The notes: generated from the letters alone by a model not told the origin. Positions 25,496 to 35,600 are shown, counted from the first letter of the stretch. The stretch is DNA of 37,499 nucleotides from JBCBKZ01 sp039026975 (GCA_039026975.1 JBCCLI010000009.1:1-37499), one strand, 5' to 3'. Program-made: numbers and translations.

Positions 25496-28400
25496 ATGAC
25501 TAAAAATAGTCCTTCTGATCATAAAGGGTGGTTCTACAGCCTAACCCTCCTCCTTTGTCTACCATACTTGAATCATGCAGCTGTCATATTTCCTACAAAA
25601 GCAGATGCAGATTCATCAGGAAAAGAGATTCAACACTACAGCCAGCACACTCAAGACCCAAATATTCCAGTCATCCCCGGTGCTACAGGATTTGGGATTA
25701 ACACTCCGGCAGGGAGAGGAGGAGCTATTTATAAAGTGAATACCTTAAATGATTTTGGGCCAGGATCACTTAGAGAATGTGTAGAAGCCTCCGGTTCCAG
25801 AATATGTGTCTTCGAGGTTTCTGGTATCATTGAACTGGAAAAGGAACTCAAAGTGAGGGATCCCTTTATCACCATTGCAGGACAAACAGCTCCATCACCT
25901 GGCATACTCATCATGGGAGATGAGGTAAAAGTGCAGACTAGTGAAGTACTCATCCAGCATATTTCTATTAGGCCAGGGGACTTGAAGGTTATTAATGGAA
26001 AACTTGAAACTGATCAAGATGCACTTCAGATAAGCGGCCCTTCTGATAATGTAGTAATAGATCATGTATCATTAGGATGGAGCACAGATGAAGCCTTAGA
26101 CATATTTGGAGGGGTAGAAAGAGTTACCCTAAGGCACCTACTTATTTCTCATCCGTTAAATGAAAAGGACCACGGATTTAATGCGCTTTTTTATGATGGA
26201 GGCTCTGTTTACGTACACGGTGGATTATTTGCACACGCTGCCCAAAGATTCCCCCTCAGTAGAATCCAAAATCTCATCTGGGCCAATAACCTACACTACA
26301 ATAGAACCTTAAGATTTACTCAACTCTCCAATATAACACCTACCTATCCTTACACCCATAATACCTTTATAGGAAATGTATATGCTGATGGCCCTTCCCT
26401 GACAAGCAGTCAGTATAACCCTATTCTGCTTCCTATCAATGACTTATCTGTACATTCTCGCCTTTACTTACAAGATAACTTCTGGCTAAGAAGAAATGAG
26501 TCAGATGGTAGCGTAGGGGACCAGTGGGAATTAGTAACTGATGAAGGAGGAAACGGAGATCCCAGGGTATTCTCTCCTCCTGTTTGGATAGACGGTTTGG
26601 CGCCTATTACGGATCAGCAAGAAATTATTCAAGAGGTGCTGGCAAAGGCAGGAGCGAGACCGGCAAACAGAAATTCCATAGATGGACAGATAATAAATGA
26701 CTTTCTTAATAAGACTGGAAAAATTGTGGATTGTATTTCTGGCTGCTCAGAAAGCCTGGGGACACCAGTAATTGCTGAAAATTACGTTCCCCTTACCCTT
26801 CCACAAGATCCTCATGGAGACGATAATAGTAATGGATACACCAATGTAGAAGAGTGGCTTCATACCTTTTCAGCCCAGGTGGAAGGCGTCCCTACCGATT
26901 ACTCTTCTCCGTCTACTTCCGGCACTTCTACCATAGACATATCAGGTCAGCTTAAAAGGTGGCATAAGATTACCTTCAAAGTTCCAGGTCCTGAAACTGC
27001 TGAAAAAGCTAGCGTAAATCCCTTTCTGGATTACAGGCTCAACATTAAGTTTACTCACTTTCAAAGTGACAAATCTTATACAGTCCCCGGCTATTATGCG
27101 GCAGATGGAAATGCAGCAGAAAGTAGCGACAGTACAGGAAATGTGTGGATGGTGAACTTTGCTCCTGATGAAATAGGCTCCTGGGCCTATGAGGTATTTT
27201 TTGAACAAGGGGAAGCATTAGCCATTAAAGAAACTTCTATTCCCGGTGTCCCTCAAACGGCCCATAGGGAAAAAGGCTTTTTTACTGTTAGTGAGACAGA
27301 TAAAAGTGGTAGAGATTTTAGATCTAAAGGATTCCTCAGATACGTGGGGAAACATCATTACCAGTTCAGTGGCAGTGGAGAATACTTCCTGAAGGGAGGC
27401 CCTGACTCTCCTGAAAATCTTCTGGCATATACAGATTTTGATAACACCCCAAATGTCCAAAGTAGGAGAAAGACGTATGCCCCGCACATTCAGGATTGGA
27501 ATCCGGGTGATCCAGTGTGGCAGGGAACTAAAGGCAAAGGCTTAATAGGTGCTCTCAACTACTTAGCAGGAAAAGGACTTAATGTTTTCTCCTTTCTTAC
27601 CATGAATGTAAATGGAGATGATAGAAACGTATTTCCCTACATTATAAATAATGGAGAGAATGCACCTCAAGTAGATAGAACCCAGTTTGATGTTTCTAAA
27701 CTGGCCCAGTGGGAAATCTTATTCTCTCATGCTGATTCTTTGGGGCTATATCTCCACTTCAAAATGCAAGAAACGGAGAATGATGCATTGCTAGATGGCG
27801 GTCAATTAGGGACGGAAAGGAAGATCTATTATAGAGAATTAGTGGCTCGCTTCGGGCATCACTTAGCGCTGAACTGGAATTTAGGAGAAGAAACTGACCT
27901 TCAAGAGGAGGTAGGAGATACAGAACAGCAGCTTATTTATGACTACTCTGCCTACCTAAAGTCTATTGACCCTTATGGACATCCCATTGTCCTCCATACT
28001 TACCCGCAGGATAGGGTAACTGTGTATACTAAGCTGCTAGGGAAAGACTCCCCTATTCATGGTCCTTCTCTGCAAGTAAACTATGTAAATGTTCATAAAC
28101 ACACGGTAGAATGGGTAGATAAATCCACATTATCAGGATACCCCTGGGTAGTAGCTAATGATGAGCAAGGGAGAGCTAACACAGGGGTAAAGCCTGATGG
28201 ATCTGATAACAACCATGATGATATTAGGGCCAGCACCCTCTGGGGGAACCTCATGGCGGGCGGAGCCGGTGTGGAATACTACTTTGGGTATGACTTTGCC
28301 CATTCAGACTTGACCCTAGAGGACTTTAGAAGTAGAGATTCCATGTGGAGCTTTACCAGAATAGCTTTGGATTTCTTTAGAAATGAAACCCCATTTTACG

Positions 28401-28684
28401 ACTACTCCTCCCAGGACCATTTAATCTCAGGAAATAATAGCAATGATATTTCCTATGCTTTTGGGAAGCCCGGCCAACAGTTTATTGTGTATAGTGAAAA
28501 AATAGGTAGCCTTAGCATAGTCCTTACCTGCGGAGTAGGGACCTATAACCTAAGGTGGTTTAATCCTAGAACAGGAAAATTTTTCCCTGAGAGTAGACAA
28601 TTAAAAGCAGGGCCTTCTGTCCCTTTATTTGATCCGCCAGAAGATCCAGATAAGGATTGGGTTCTAGTGTTAGACCCTGCTTAG
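25496..28684 (+). CDS. Secreted pectate-lyase-like / DUF5060-glycoside-hydrolase-like fusion
   Basis: This protein has 1062 residues from ATG 25496; a GTG nine bases upstream is less likely. The signal peptide is at about 1-28. Residues 57-457 form a PL1-type parallel beta-helix: GRGGAIYKVNTLNDFGPGSL, IDHVSLGWSTDEALDIF with D198 and D202 as likely calcium ligands, and R251-x-P-x-x-R256, the conserved catalytic-side motif. It closes with a DxNxxGYTNVEEWLH calcium-type loop. Residues about 488-600 are a DUF5060 Ig-like domain (RWHKITFKVPGPETAE, NPFLDYRLNIKF). Residues 607-965 form a clan GH-A-like barrel with candidate acid/base E798 in NWNLGEE and nucleophile E889 in NDEQG. The C-terminal 90 residues resemble the putative collagen-binding domain (ends DWVLVL). 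No type IX sorting tail is present. Confidence 0.88.
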   Translation: MTKNSPSDHKGWFYSLTLLLCLPYLNHAAVIFPTKADADSSGKEIQHYSQHTQDPNIPVIPGATGFGINTPAGRGGAIYKVNTLNDFGPGSLRECVEASGSRICVFEVSGIIELEKELKVRDPFITIAGQTAPSPGILIMGDEVKVQTSEVLIQHISIRPGDLKVINGKLETDQDALQISGPSDNVVIDHVSLGWSTDEALDIFGGVERVTLRHLLISHPLNEKDHGFNALFYDGGSVYVHGGLFAHAAQRFPLSRIQNLIWANNLHYNRTLRFTQLSNITPTYPYTHNTFIGNVYADGPSLTSSQYNPILLPINDLSVHSRLYLQDNFWLRRNESDGSVGDQWELVTDEGGNGDPRVFSPPVWIDGLAPITDQQEIIQEVLAKAGARPANRNSIDGQIINDFLNKTGKIVDCISGCSESLGTPVIAENYVPLTLPQDPHGDDNSNGYTNVEEWLHTFSAQVEGVPTDYSSPSTSGTSTIDISGQLKRWHKITFKVPGPETAEKASVNPFLDYRLNIKFTHFQSDKSYTVPGYYAADGNAAESSDSTGNVWMVNFAPDEIGSWAYEVFFEQGEALAIKETSIPGVPQTAHREKGFFTVSETDKSGRDFRSKGFLRYVGKHHYQFSGSGEYFLKGGPDSPENLLAYTDFDNTPNVQSRRKTYAPHIQDWNPGDPVWQGTKGKGLIGALNYLAGKGLNVFSFLTMNVNGDDRNVFPYIINNGENAPQVDRTQFDVSKLAQWEILFSHADSLGLYLHFKMQETENDALLDGGQLGTERKIYYRELVARFGHHLALNWNLGEETDLQEEVGDTEQQLIYDYSAYLKSIDPYGHPIVLHTYPQDRVTVYTKLLGKDSPIHGPSLQVNYVNVHKHTVEWVDKSTLSGYPWVVANDEQGRANTGVKPDGSDNNHDDIRASTLWGNLMAGGAGVEYYFGYDFAHSDLTLEDFRSRDSMWSFTRIALDFFRNETPFYDYSSQDHLISGNNSNDISYAFGKPGQQFIVYSEKIGSLSIVLTCGVGTYNLRWFNPRTGKFFPESRQLKAGPSVPLFDPPEDPDKDWVLVLDPA

Positions 28685-28829
28685 GCTGGAATTTTGTGAG
28701 GCCTCTACCGCTTATCTTGTAAAAAAACCAACTTTGTAGGGAGGTTATTTGTAAGTAAGGTGGGAGCAGCTATATTGAATAAGCGGATGATCTAATTCGT
28801 ATAGCCATTATTTTTTCACTTTATCCAAT

Positions 28830-29411
28830 ATGATACGTGATGATCGCCTAAGCAGAATTGGGAAAAAGATCAAGGAGATCCGGAAAAGTCGCCAGATGAG
28901 CCTACAGGAAGTAGCCGTAAAGAGTGATGTTACAGCGGGTTTATTATCCAAGATCGAAAACTTCAGAACCGTTCCATCTCTTCCTGTCCTACTAAACGTG
29001 GCTAAATCTCTGGAGGTAGATATTTCTGAACTTGTGAGCTCAGTCATGAATAATGATGAGATACCTTACATCCTGGTAAGAAAAGGAGAAGGAGAAGTAG
29101 AGGAAAGAGAAGACTCAAAAGGCCTTAAATATCAGTCTATCCTTTCTTACTCCATAAATGCTTCTACTGAAATCAATATTAAGGTTAATCTGGTCTCTTT
29201 AGATGTTAGTGCAGATAGACACCCTGTAGCTACTGATGCTCTGGAATTAATATACGTAGTAAGCGGTGCCGTAAGGTACGGACTACCAGATCATGAGATA
29301 AATCTTTCACAGGGGGATACCCTCTTTTTCAATGGAAGATTACCACATTCCGTGAAAAATATGTATGTTAATGATACGGTGTTATTCAAGGTCTACTTAC
29401 TCCAGAATTAA
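28830..29411 (+). CDS. XRE-family regulator with C-terminal cupin domain
   Basis: This is a 193-residue cytoplasmic DNA-binding protein. An XRE helix-turn-helix lies at residues about 9-66 (IGKKIKEIRKSRQMSLQEVA, then SDVTAGLLSKIENFRTVPSL). After a charged linker, residues about 115-190 form a cupin barrel (ALELIYVVSGAVRYGLPD, NLSQGDTLFFNGRLPHSVKN). Proteins of this build sense a small molecule or metal and usually control a nearby gene. It starts 145 bp after the lyase/hydrolase fusion gene and 20 bp before the transglycosylase-like gene, so it may form an operon with the latter. Only one histidine of the cupin metal motif is obvious, so metal binding is uncertain. Target genes are inferred from position only. 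Confidence 0.93.
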   Translation: MIRDDRLSRIGKKIKEIRKSRQMSLQEVAVKSDVTAGLLSKIENFRTVPSLPVLLNVAKSLEVDISELVSSVMNNDEIPYILVRKGEGEVEEREDSKGLKYQSILSYSINASTEINIKVNLVSLDVSADRHPVATDALELIYVVSGAVRYGLPDHEINLSQGDTLFFNGRLPHSVKNMYVNDTVLFKVYLLQN

Positions 29412-29431
29412 CGTTAGTATTTGTCGCACAC

Positions 29432-30403
29432 ATGAGATTTCTGCTCACCATATGCCTAATGGGTACTATGCATGTATATGCACAGTTCCTCCCAGAGGTG
29501 AAAGTTCCCGTCCATGCTTATGAAAGTATGGATGCCTCCCACTATTACTTAGTAGACTTTTCCAACTTATATACTGACGCTTGGCATGAATATCCTCAGG
29601 CCACCTTTTGGTATAAAATCATTAATATGTCAGAGGAGAAAGCATTAATCAGTGTAGGAAAAACCAGAGAAATTCTCGGAGAACTTTCCTCAGCCTATTA
29701 TGAGTGCCTAACTAAGGAGGAGAGAACAGCTTATAAAGATAGTGTGAGAATAGCCCATAAGATGGATAAAAGTGAACAACTATATGTTACTTATGGGAAA
29801 AGAAATTATTATGAGTTCTCACAAGTTGTTGCCAAGATAGACCAAGCAATTCCGTTTTTTGCAAAACACGAGGTAGACTCATGGTATGCACAAGCCATAC
29901 TGCTGGTTGAAAGCCCGGCGGAACTACGTACCTCTCCTGTAGGTGCTTATGGCCCCTTTCAACTGATGAAAAGTATAGCCCTAGAATATGGGATTACAGT
30001 TAACTCTACCCTGGATGAACGTGCTGAGGTAGCGACCTCTGCGCCAGTAGCTGCCAAACTCATAAAAGAAGTTTGTATTCCTCATGCAAAAAATATTTTA
30101 AGCAAGCACCGTATTCCTTTTAAGGAAGATGATTTATGGTTTAAGCTATTTGTCCTGCATATCTACCATGCAGGGGCAGCTAATGTGAGAAGAGTGGTAG
30201 ACATTATTTCTCCCCAGAAAGGAGGAGCTGCACTTATCCAGCAACTTTGGAAAACCTCATACAGAAGGTTTGGAAATGCTTCCCGTAATTACAGTCAGCT
30301 TGCCCTTGCCTGCCTCATGAAGTTGGAATTTACCCTTGCCAGGGACTTCAGATACATATGTCGTGCGGAGCCTACCTATGCTAAAGACCTGCTGCTACAC
30401 TAA
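29432..30403 (+). CDS. Lytic-transglycosylase-like (SLT-fold) secreted protein
   Basis: This 323-residue protein has a signal peptide at 1-17 (ends HVYA-Q). The C-terminal half carries an SLT-like lysozyme fold. E160 in LLVESPAE fits the catalytic glutamate, SPVGAYGPFQLMKSIALEYG matches the conserved S-x-x-GAxGxxQLM segment, and LHIYHAGAANVRRV matches the late Tyr/His-Ala-Gly motif. Residues 18-140 are an unassigned, charged N-terminal region. It would cleave peptidoglycan glycan strands in the periplasm, or bind them if inactive. It starts 20 bp after the XRE-cupin gene and is probably translated from the same mRNA. It could make openings in the wall for surface export, but that is inference. 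The residues around E160 (two prolines nearby, ESPAEL) are unusual for the family. Confidence 0.75.
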   Translation: MRFLLTICLMGTMHVYAQFLPEVKVPVHAYESMDASHYYLVDFSNLYTDAWHEYPQATFWYKIINMSEEKALISVGKTREILGELSSAYYECLTKEERTAYKDSVRIAHKMDKSEQLYVTYGKRNYYEFSQVVAKIDQAIPFFAKHEVDSWYAQAILLVESPAELRTSPVGAYGPFQLMKSIALEYGITVNSTLDERAEVATSAPVAAKLIKEVCIPHAKNILSKHRIPFKEDDLWFKLFVLHIYHAGAANVRRVVDIISPQKGGAALIQQLWKTSYRRFGNASRNYSQLALACLMKLEFTLARDFRYICRAEPTYAKDLLLH

Positions 30404-30435
30404 TAGAAAGCTTGGTAAATTCTCCAGGAAATAGG

Positions 30436-30933
30436 CTAGTGTTTTCCCCTGTTTTTACTAGCAGCTGTGGCAAGTCTACTCAGTAAGCTTATCTGACCAA
30501 AGTGATATAAATCATGATCTATTATCCCTTTTAAGAGCCATCCAAAGAGGTAATCTTTCCCAGGCACAGTTTCCATAAGCCTATCCTCATCAAAGCCATG
30601 TATAGAGTCTATAAGCTTATCCGTTAACTCTATATAAGTAGTCTGAAGCTTACCCCATTCATGGGGTGAAGAGGGTGTCAGTAGCGGCCAATCCTCCTGT
30701 GTGTCTAGCTGAATATTACCAACAATACCCCTGAGCATCTTATCCAGACAGAAAAGCCTCCACTGTACAAGGTGAGATAGGTAATGAGCTATATGTTTAT
30801 CTCCTCCTTCTGGAATGAATAGGGCTTGTTCATAGCTAATACTACTTAATATCTCTTCCAATGAAGTCCCAAACCAGGGCGCCCCTCTGTTAATCTCTTT
30901 CATTCTCTGAGAAATTTCCATCAAACTGTTCAT
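30436..30933 (-). CDS. DinB-family protein
   Basis: This 165-residue protein is predicted to be a four-helix bundle of the DinB/YfiT superfamily. H47/H50/H54 in HIAHYLSHLVQWR and H140/H144 in DHDLYHFGQISLLSRL sit where the metal-binding histidines of the family lie. Such proteins include thiol-dependent transferases and many of unknown role. It is transcribed toward the transglycosylase-like gene (32 bp between the two stops) and away from the EEP-family gene, with a 48-bp intergenic region. Nothing ties it to polysaccharide metabolism. Confidence 0.85.
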   Translation of the reverse strand: MNSLMEISQRMKEINRGAPWFGTSLEEILSSISYEQALFIPEGGDKHIAHYLSHLVQWRLFCLDKMLRGIVGNIQLDTQEDWPLLTPSSPHEWGKLQTTYIELTDKLIDSIHGFDEDRLMETVPGKDYLFGWLLKGIIDHDLYHFGQISLLSRLATAASKNRGKH

Positions 30934-30981
30934 AGCTGTTATAACCTATTGTAGTCCTGTAAATCATCAGTAATTTGTGGC

Positions 30982-31974
30982 ATGAGTAGGAAGATAAGTG
31001 AATTTACCCTGGGCAGCTTTAACCTGTATAACCTGTCCCTCCCTCAAGTAGCGTATTATCCGGAAAGATCATATACGGAAGAAGCCTATCAAAAAAAACT
31101 CATATGGATAGGAAAACAGCTGGATCGCATGCAGGCTGATATAGTAGGCTTCCAGGAAATATTCCACAAATATGCCCTTAAAGATGCTCTCCAAAAAAGT
31201 ACGTATTTAGATGGTGCTTATCATGTCATTTGCTCAGAAAGAAAAGATACCCCCTCTGTGGGACTGGCTTCCCGATTTCCAATCTCTGATTTTGAAGAAA
31301 TCATTGACTATCCCCTCGCTTTGGAGATGGACGGAGTGACTATTCCACTACATCAATTTAAAAGACCTATTCTTAAAGCTAAGGTTAACATAAGTGATGA
31401 CTTAAGTATCACTGTTTTTGTAGTGCATATGAAATCCAAAAGGCCAGATATCCAAAAAGGTGAAGATCCTAGAGATCCCATACATAGATCTTTAGGGAAG
31501 GCGAGGTCCCTTATTCGTAGAACCACTGAGGCGCTGGCTATCAGGAAAGTGCTGGTGGATGAATTAAGACATGGTAATCAGCCTGTGATTCTGCTAGGAG
31601 ATGTAAATGATACTGGACAGGCTGTCAGCAGCCAAATAGTGTCCGGGGAGCAACCGCTCAGATTTTTTCCCACTGCTGTTAAGAAAAAACTATGGGATAT
31701 TCTGCTGTATCAGGTAAAAGATATCCAGGCTAGAAACAGTATGTATGCCTCTCACTATACCCATATTCATAATGGTCATCATGAAGTCTTAGACCACATC
31801 ATGGTCAGCCAGGAGTTAGTATTTGAAAACCCGGAAAGGATAGGAAGAATTAGTCATGCCAAAGTATTTAATGACCATCTGGTAGATGAAACCTTAGGCG
31901 AGGAGCGCATTCCAGAATGGAAATCTGACCATGGACAGATAGTAGCTAAAGTGGTACTCAGAAAGGGAAAATAA
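30982..31974 (+). CDS. Endonuclease/exonuclease/phosphatase-family hydrolase
   Basis: This 330-residue protein has no signal peptide and carries the EEP-fold catalytic set: N14 in SFNLYN, E59 in VGFQEI, H149 in VVHMKSK, D207 and N209 in LLGDVND, and the terminal D316-H317 in SDHGQ. The family hydrolyses phosphodiester or phosphomonoester bonds with a divalent metal. Substrates range from nucleic acids to inositol phosphates and sphingomyelin, and the sequence does not say which one applies here. It diverges from the DinB-like gene. The loop KGEDPRDPIHRSLGKARSLI between H149 and the GDVND motif is an inserted basic segment. The start is ATG 30982-30984. Confidence 0.9.
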   Translation: MSRKISEFTLGSFNLYNLSLPQVAYYPERSYTEEAYQKKLIWIGKQLDRMQADIVGFQEIFHKYALKDALQKSTYLDGAYHVICSERKDTPSVGLASRFPISDFEEIIDYPLALEMDGVTIPLHQFKRPILKAKVNISDDLSITVFVVHMKSKRPDIQKGEDPRDPIHRSLGKARSLIRRTTEALAIRKVLVDELRHGNQPVILLGDVNDTGQAVSSQIVSGEQPLRFFPTAVKKKLWDILLYQVKDIQARNSMYASHYTHIHNGHHEVLDHIMVSQELVFENPERIGRISHAKVFNDHLVDETLGEERIPEWKSDHGQIVAKVVLRKGK

Positions 31975-32669
31975 TGAGGTTTATGCTCCTACTCCATTAT
32001 CATTTCCAGTCCCTTGAATACACTTTTTCAGCCATTGAATAGGGCCATTATTTATAGCATTTACCGGTTCTTTTCCTCCTTTTAGAAGTGAATACACTGA
32101 GGGAAATACGCTGATATTTCCCTATCTCCCGCTACCCATTACAGTATATTTTCAGGCTATTAGCCTATGGTAAAATGATAAAAAGGAAACCTTACATTTC
32201 ATACACTTACTATTTCTATTTAGCGCTAGCCTTAGCGTAAATCTTATAGTAACAGTCCATATATTACCCCACCTTTCAAAAGTAATACGATAAATGAATG
32301 AATATTCAAGGAAGAGGTGTGATCAGAGGATTGCCTAGTATGAACCTTACTCTTTACTGTGTAAGTGGGATTCACTGTTTAAAACCTGCTTTTTAAGGGG
32401 AAAATTTAGGATACACATTTACCTATAAACTTACATTTTAAAAAATATTCAAATATTATTTAAAATAGGGCTTAGTTACCTTTAGCTAGCTCAGGTACCC
32501 CTTTTACACACTTCCTTACCTTTTCAAATCATCTATCTCTCCTAAAAACAGTTTATTATACATAAATCTTACAGCCCATATTTTCCCCCAAAACGTACTT
32601 TATTTTTCATGCACAATTTGACTTAAAAAGCATCGTAGTAAAGTTGTCTCGCAAATATGGATTGTAAGC
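31975..32669. other. A/T-rich intergenic region upstream of lyase/malectin gene
   Basis: This stretch of 695 bp has no coding-like ORF. An eight-base-pair hairpin GGGAAATA-CGCTGA-TATTTCCC lies at 32101-32122 and a short palindrome AGGCTA-T-TAGCCT at 32154-32166. Neither is followed by a T-run, so these are not convincing terminators. The right end holds the candidate promoter at 32617-32646. I see no riboswitch or RNA gene. Confidence 0.5.
32617..32646 (+). promoter_or_regulatory. Candidate Bacteroidota promoter of lyase/malectin gene
   Basis: TTTG at 32617-32620, then 18 bp, then TAAAGTTG at 32639-32646. The second box differs by one base from TAnnTTTG, and the spacing is in the usual range. 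It lies 23 bp before the start codon. Evidence is pattern-based only. Confidence 0.4.
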
Positions 32670-35600
32670 ATGTTGATAAACTTTACGCAATTATATTTCC
32701 CTTACCAGCGGCTCAACTCATTCTTCAGTGTCGTGGTATTTGCAGTTTTCTGTCTGCTGCCTACCTCTTCCTTTAGTCAAAACATCTGGCTGGAACCTGA
32801 GTGCGGAAGCACGGGTGCTAACTGGTCTGTTATGAAGGATGCACAGGCATCAGGAGAAACCTACCTTACCTATGAAACTAATGAAAGCTTTAGTGAACCT
32901 CCCACCTCAGGTGAGGATCAAGTAAGAATACGTTTCACTGTAGTTCAGGCTGGAAACTATAAAGTGTGGGCACGGGCTAAAGCCCCCCAGAATGCAGGTG
33001 ACTCTTTCTGGTTTAGGCTTGATAATCAAGAATGGGTCAAGTGGAAAAATATTAAGAAAGGAGACTCCTTCAATTGGGGAAGAGTCCTGGACTCTGAAAA
33101 TGGAAATCAGAACGTCTCTGTCAACTTAACTGCGGGAGAGCATATTATCAGCATTGGATATAGAGAAAAAAATGTACAGCTAGACAAGTTTTTCCTCAGC
33201 TTGGAGACTACTACCCCTTCTGGTATAGGAGAACCTGCCACTAACTGTAGTGGGGCTAGCTCAGCATGGTATGAAGCTGAATGTGCCACAGTAGGAGATA
33301 AGCTGCAGATTATTGATGGAGAGCAGACTTCTCAGAATCAGGCAGTCCTCTTGACGGGTAATGACCAGTTAGGTGCTCCCTCTAATGACCCTAATGATAG
33401 GATCATCATGGAGGTAGATGTACCTGAAACCGGGGATTACACCCTATGGGGGAGACTTTCTTCAGAAGAAGAAGAGGCTAATTCTCTATGGCTGAAAGCG
33501 AATAATGATAACTGGATAAACTGGGATAATATAGCTCAGAGTAGCCCTCAGGCTAGCGTGGTTACCACTAATTCTGCTACTGATTTACCTATCATCCCTG
33601 GGTATTCCTCCTTTGCTATGGATTCCAAAGGCGGAAGAGGAGGTAAGATATATAAGGTTACTAACCTAAAGGATAGCGGTAGCGGTTCTCTTAGAGAATG
33701 CGTAGATGCCAAAGGGGCGAGAGTCTGCGTTTTTGAAACTTCTGGAGTAATTGAACTGAAGAGTGAACTCAACATTAGAAATCCTTATCTCACCATAGCC
33801 GGCCAAACAGCTCCTGATCCGGGGATCATCCTATATGGCCAAATGGTTACCATTAAGTCTACTGACATCCTTATTCAACATATTGGCATCAGACCTGGCG
33901 ATATTAACTACGGTAGTGATCCTGAAAAAGGAACTAAGGACTGTGTCTCCATTTATAAAGGAAGTGATGATATAGTAATTGACCATGTGACATTGGCATG
34001 GGGTTCAGATGAAAATCTTGGGATCAGTGGAAACGTAGGAGAGATTTGCCTGAGAAATGTCATGTTCGCTGATGCGTTGAATGCAAAAGCACACGCCTTT
34101 GGTGCGCTTTTCTATGATAAAGGAAACCTTACTGTAGAAGGCTCATTATTTACCAATTTAGACCAGCGCCAGCCTATGAGCCGAATTGAGAAGCTGCTAT
34201 ACGTAAATAACTTACACTACAACAGGGGCCTTAGGTTTGCCCAATTCTCCGCCCATCAAAGCACTGATAATAAAACCCTTAACTCACTGGTAGGGAACGT
34301 GTATGTGGAGGGTCCCAGTAGAAGAAATGATGTAAAGCCCTTACTTCTACACAGAGGAGATTTGAAGACAGGGACTAAAATGTACTTGAAGGATAACTAC
34401 TGGAAGAAAAATATTAACTCTTCAGGTAGCCTGAGTAATCAGTGGTCTTTAATAGAGGACCAAGGCGGCAATGCTGATATCCAAGTAAATAAGCCCCCTG
34501 TTTGGGTAAATGGGATGAAGGTACTTACAGAGGAGCAGCAAATCATAAATTACGTTCTTGGGAGTGTAGGCTCTCGTCCTGCCAGGAGAAACTATTTGGA
34601 CAAAAGGATTATAGATGATTATAAAGCAGGAAAAGGTAAAATCGTAGACTGTGTGAAGGGTTGTAGTAATAACGCGGGAGGAGATCCCAAGCTGGCTCAG
34701 AATACCCGCCGCCTCAGTATCCCTCTTAATCCTAATGGAGATAGTGACGGAGATGGATACACCAATCTGGAGGAGTGGCTCCACCAAATGGCTGCTGAAG
34801 TAGAAGGTAGGCCTAATGATCCTACTAATCCCCCCATTAACCAGCCCGGCCTAGCCGATGGTTTTTCTTGGCATAAACTCACTGACGCCGCTGAGCAGGA
34901 TCAGCCCATCAGCTTAACCCTACAGGCAGGTCCCAACACTATACAGATTGCTAGAAGGGAAGCAGGGGTCATCATGGATAAGTTCTACGTTACTAAAACT
35001 GCTAACATACCCGGTGGACTGGGAGGTAATGCCTACAACTGTAGCATGGGAGAGGAACAGTTTACCTCCCTACGAATCAATACAGGTGGTACTGCCTTTA
35101 ATGCGAGTGGAAATAAAATATTTGTAGCTGATAAGTTCTTCTCCCTTCCCTCTTCTACCGATGCCTATAATACGGCTGTTACTGAAACCGTGGATGAAGG
35201 GCTCTACAAAACTGAAAGGAAAGGCAGCGCTTTCTCTTACAAGATTCCTCTGGAAAACGGAACCTATGACATCAGGCTCAGGTTTGCTGAAATGCGCTGG
35301 TTGGAGAGTGGTAAGAGACGCTTTTCTGTTAAGATGGAAGGCGCTACCTTACTTAATAACTTTGACATCTTTGCTACAGCCGGCTTTGGAGTAGCAGTAA
35401 ATAAGGAGTTCCAACAAGTGGAAGTACAGGACGGTGTATTGACTATTGACTTCCAGGCCTTTAGTGGAGAAGCCCAGATTTCTGCTATAGAGATACTCCC
35501 TGCTGGTAGCCTTAGTAATACTAGTAATTCTGCCCCTTCCTTTACCATTAGTGGAGATCTGCTGCTTAAGGAAGACTTTGAAGGAGTGGAGTCTGTTACG

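Noticed and set aside
32101..32122. Hairpin GGGAAATA/TATTTCCC as terminator of the EEP-family gene
   Set aside because: There is no T-run after the stem on either strand and it lies over 120 bp beyond the stop codon.
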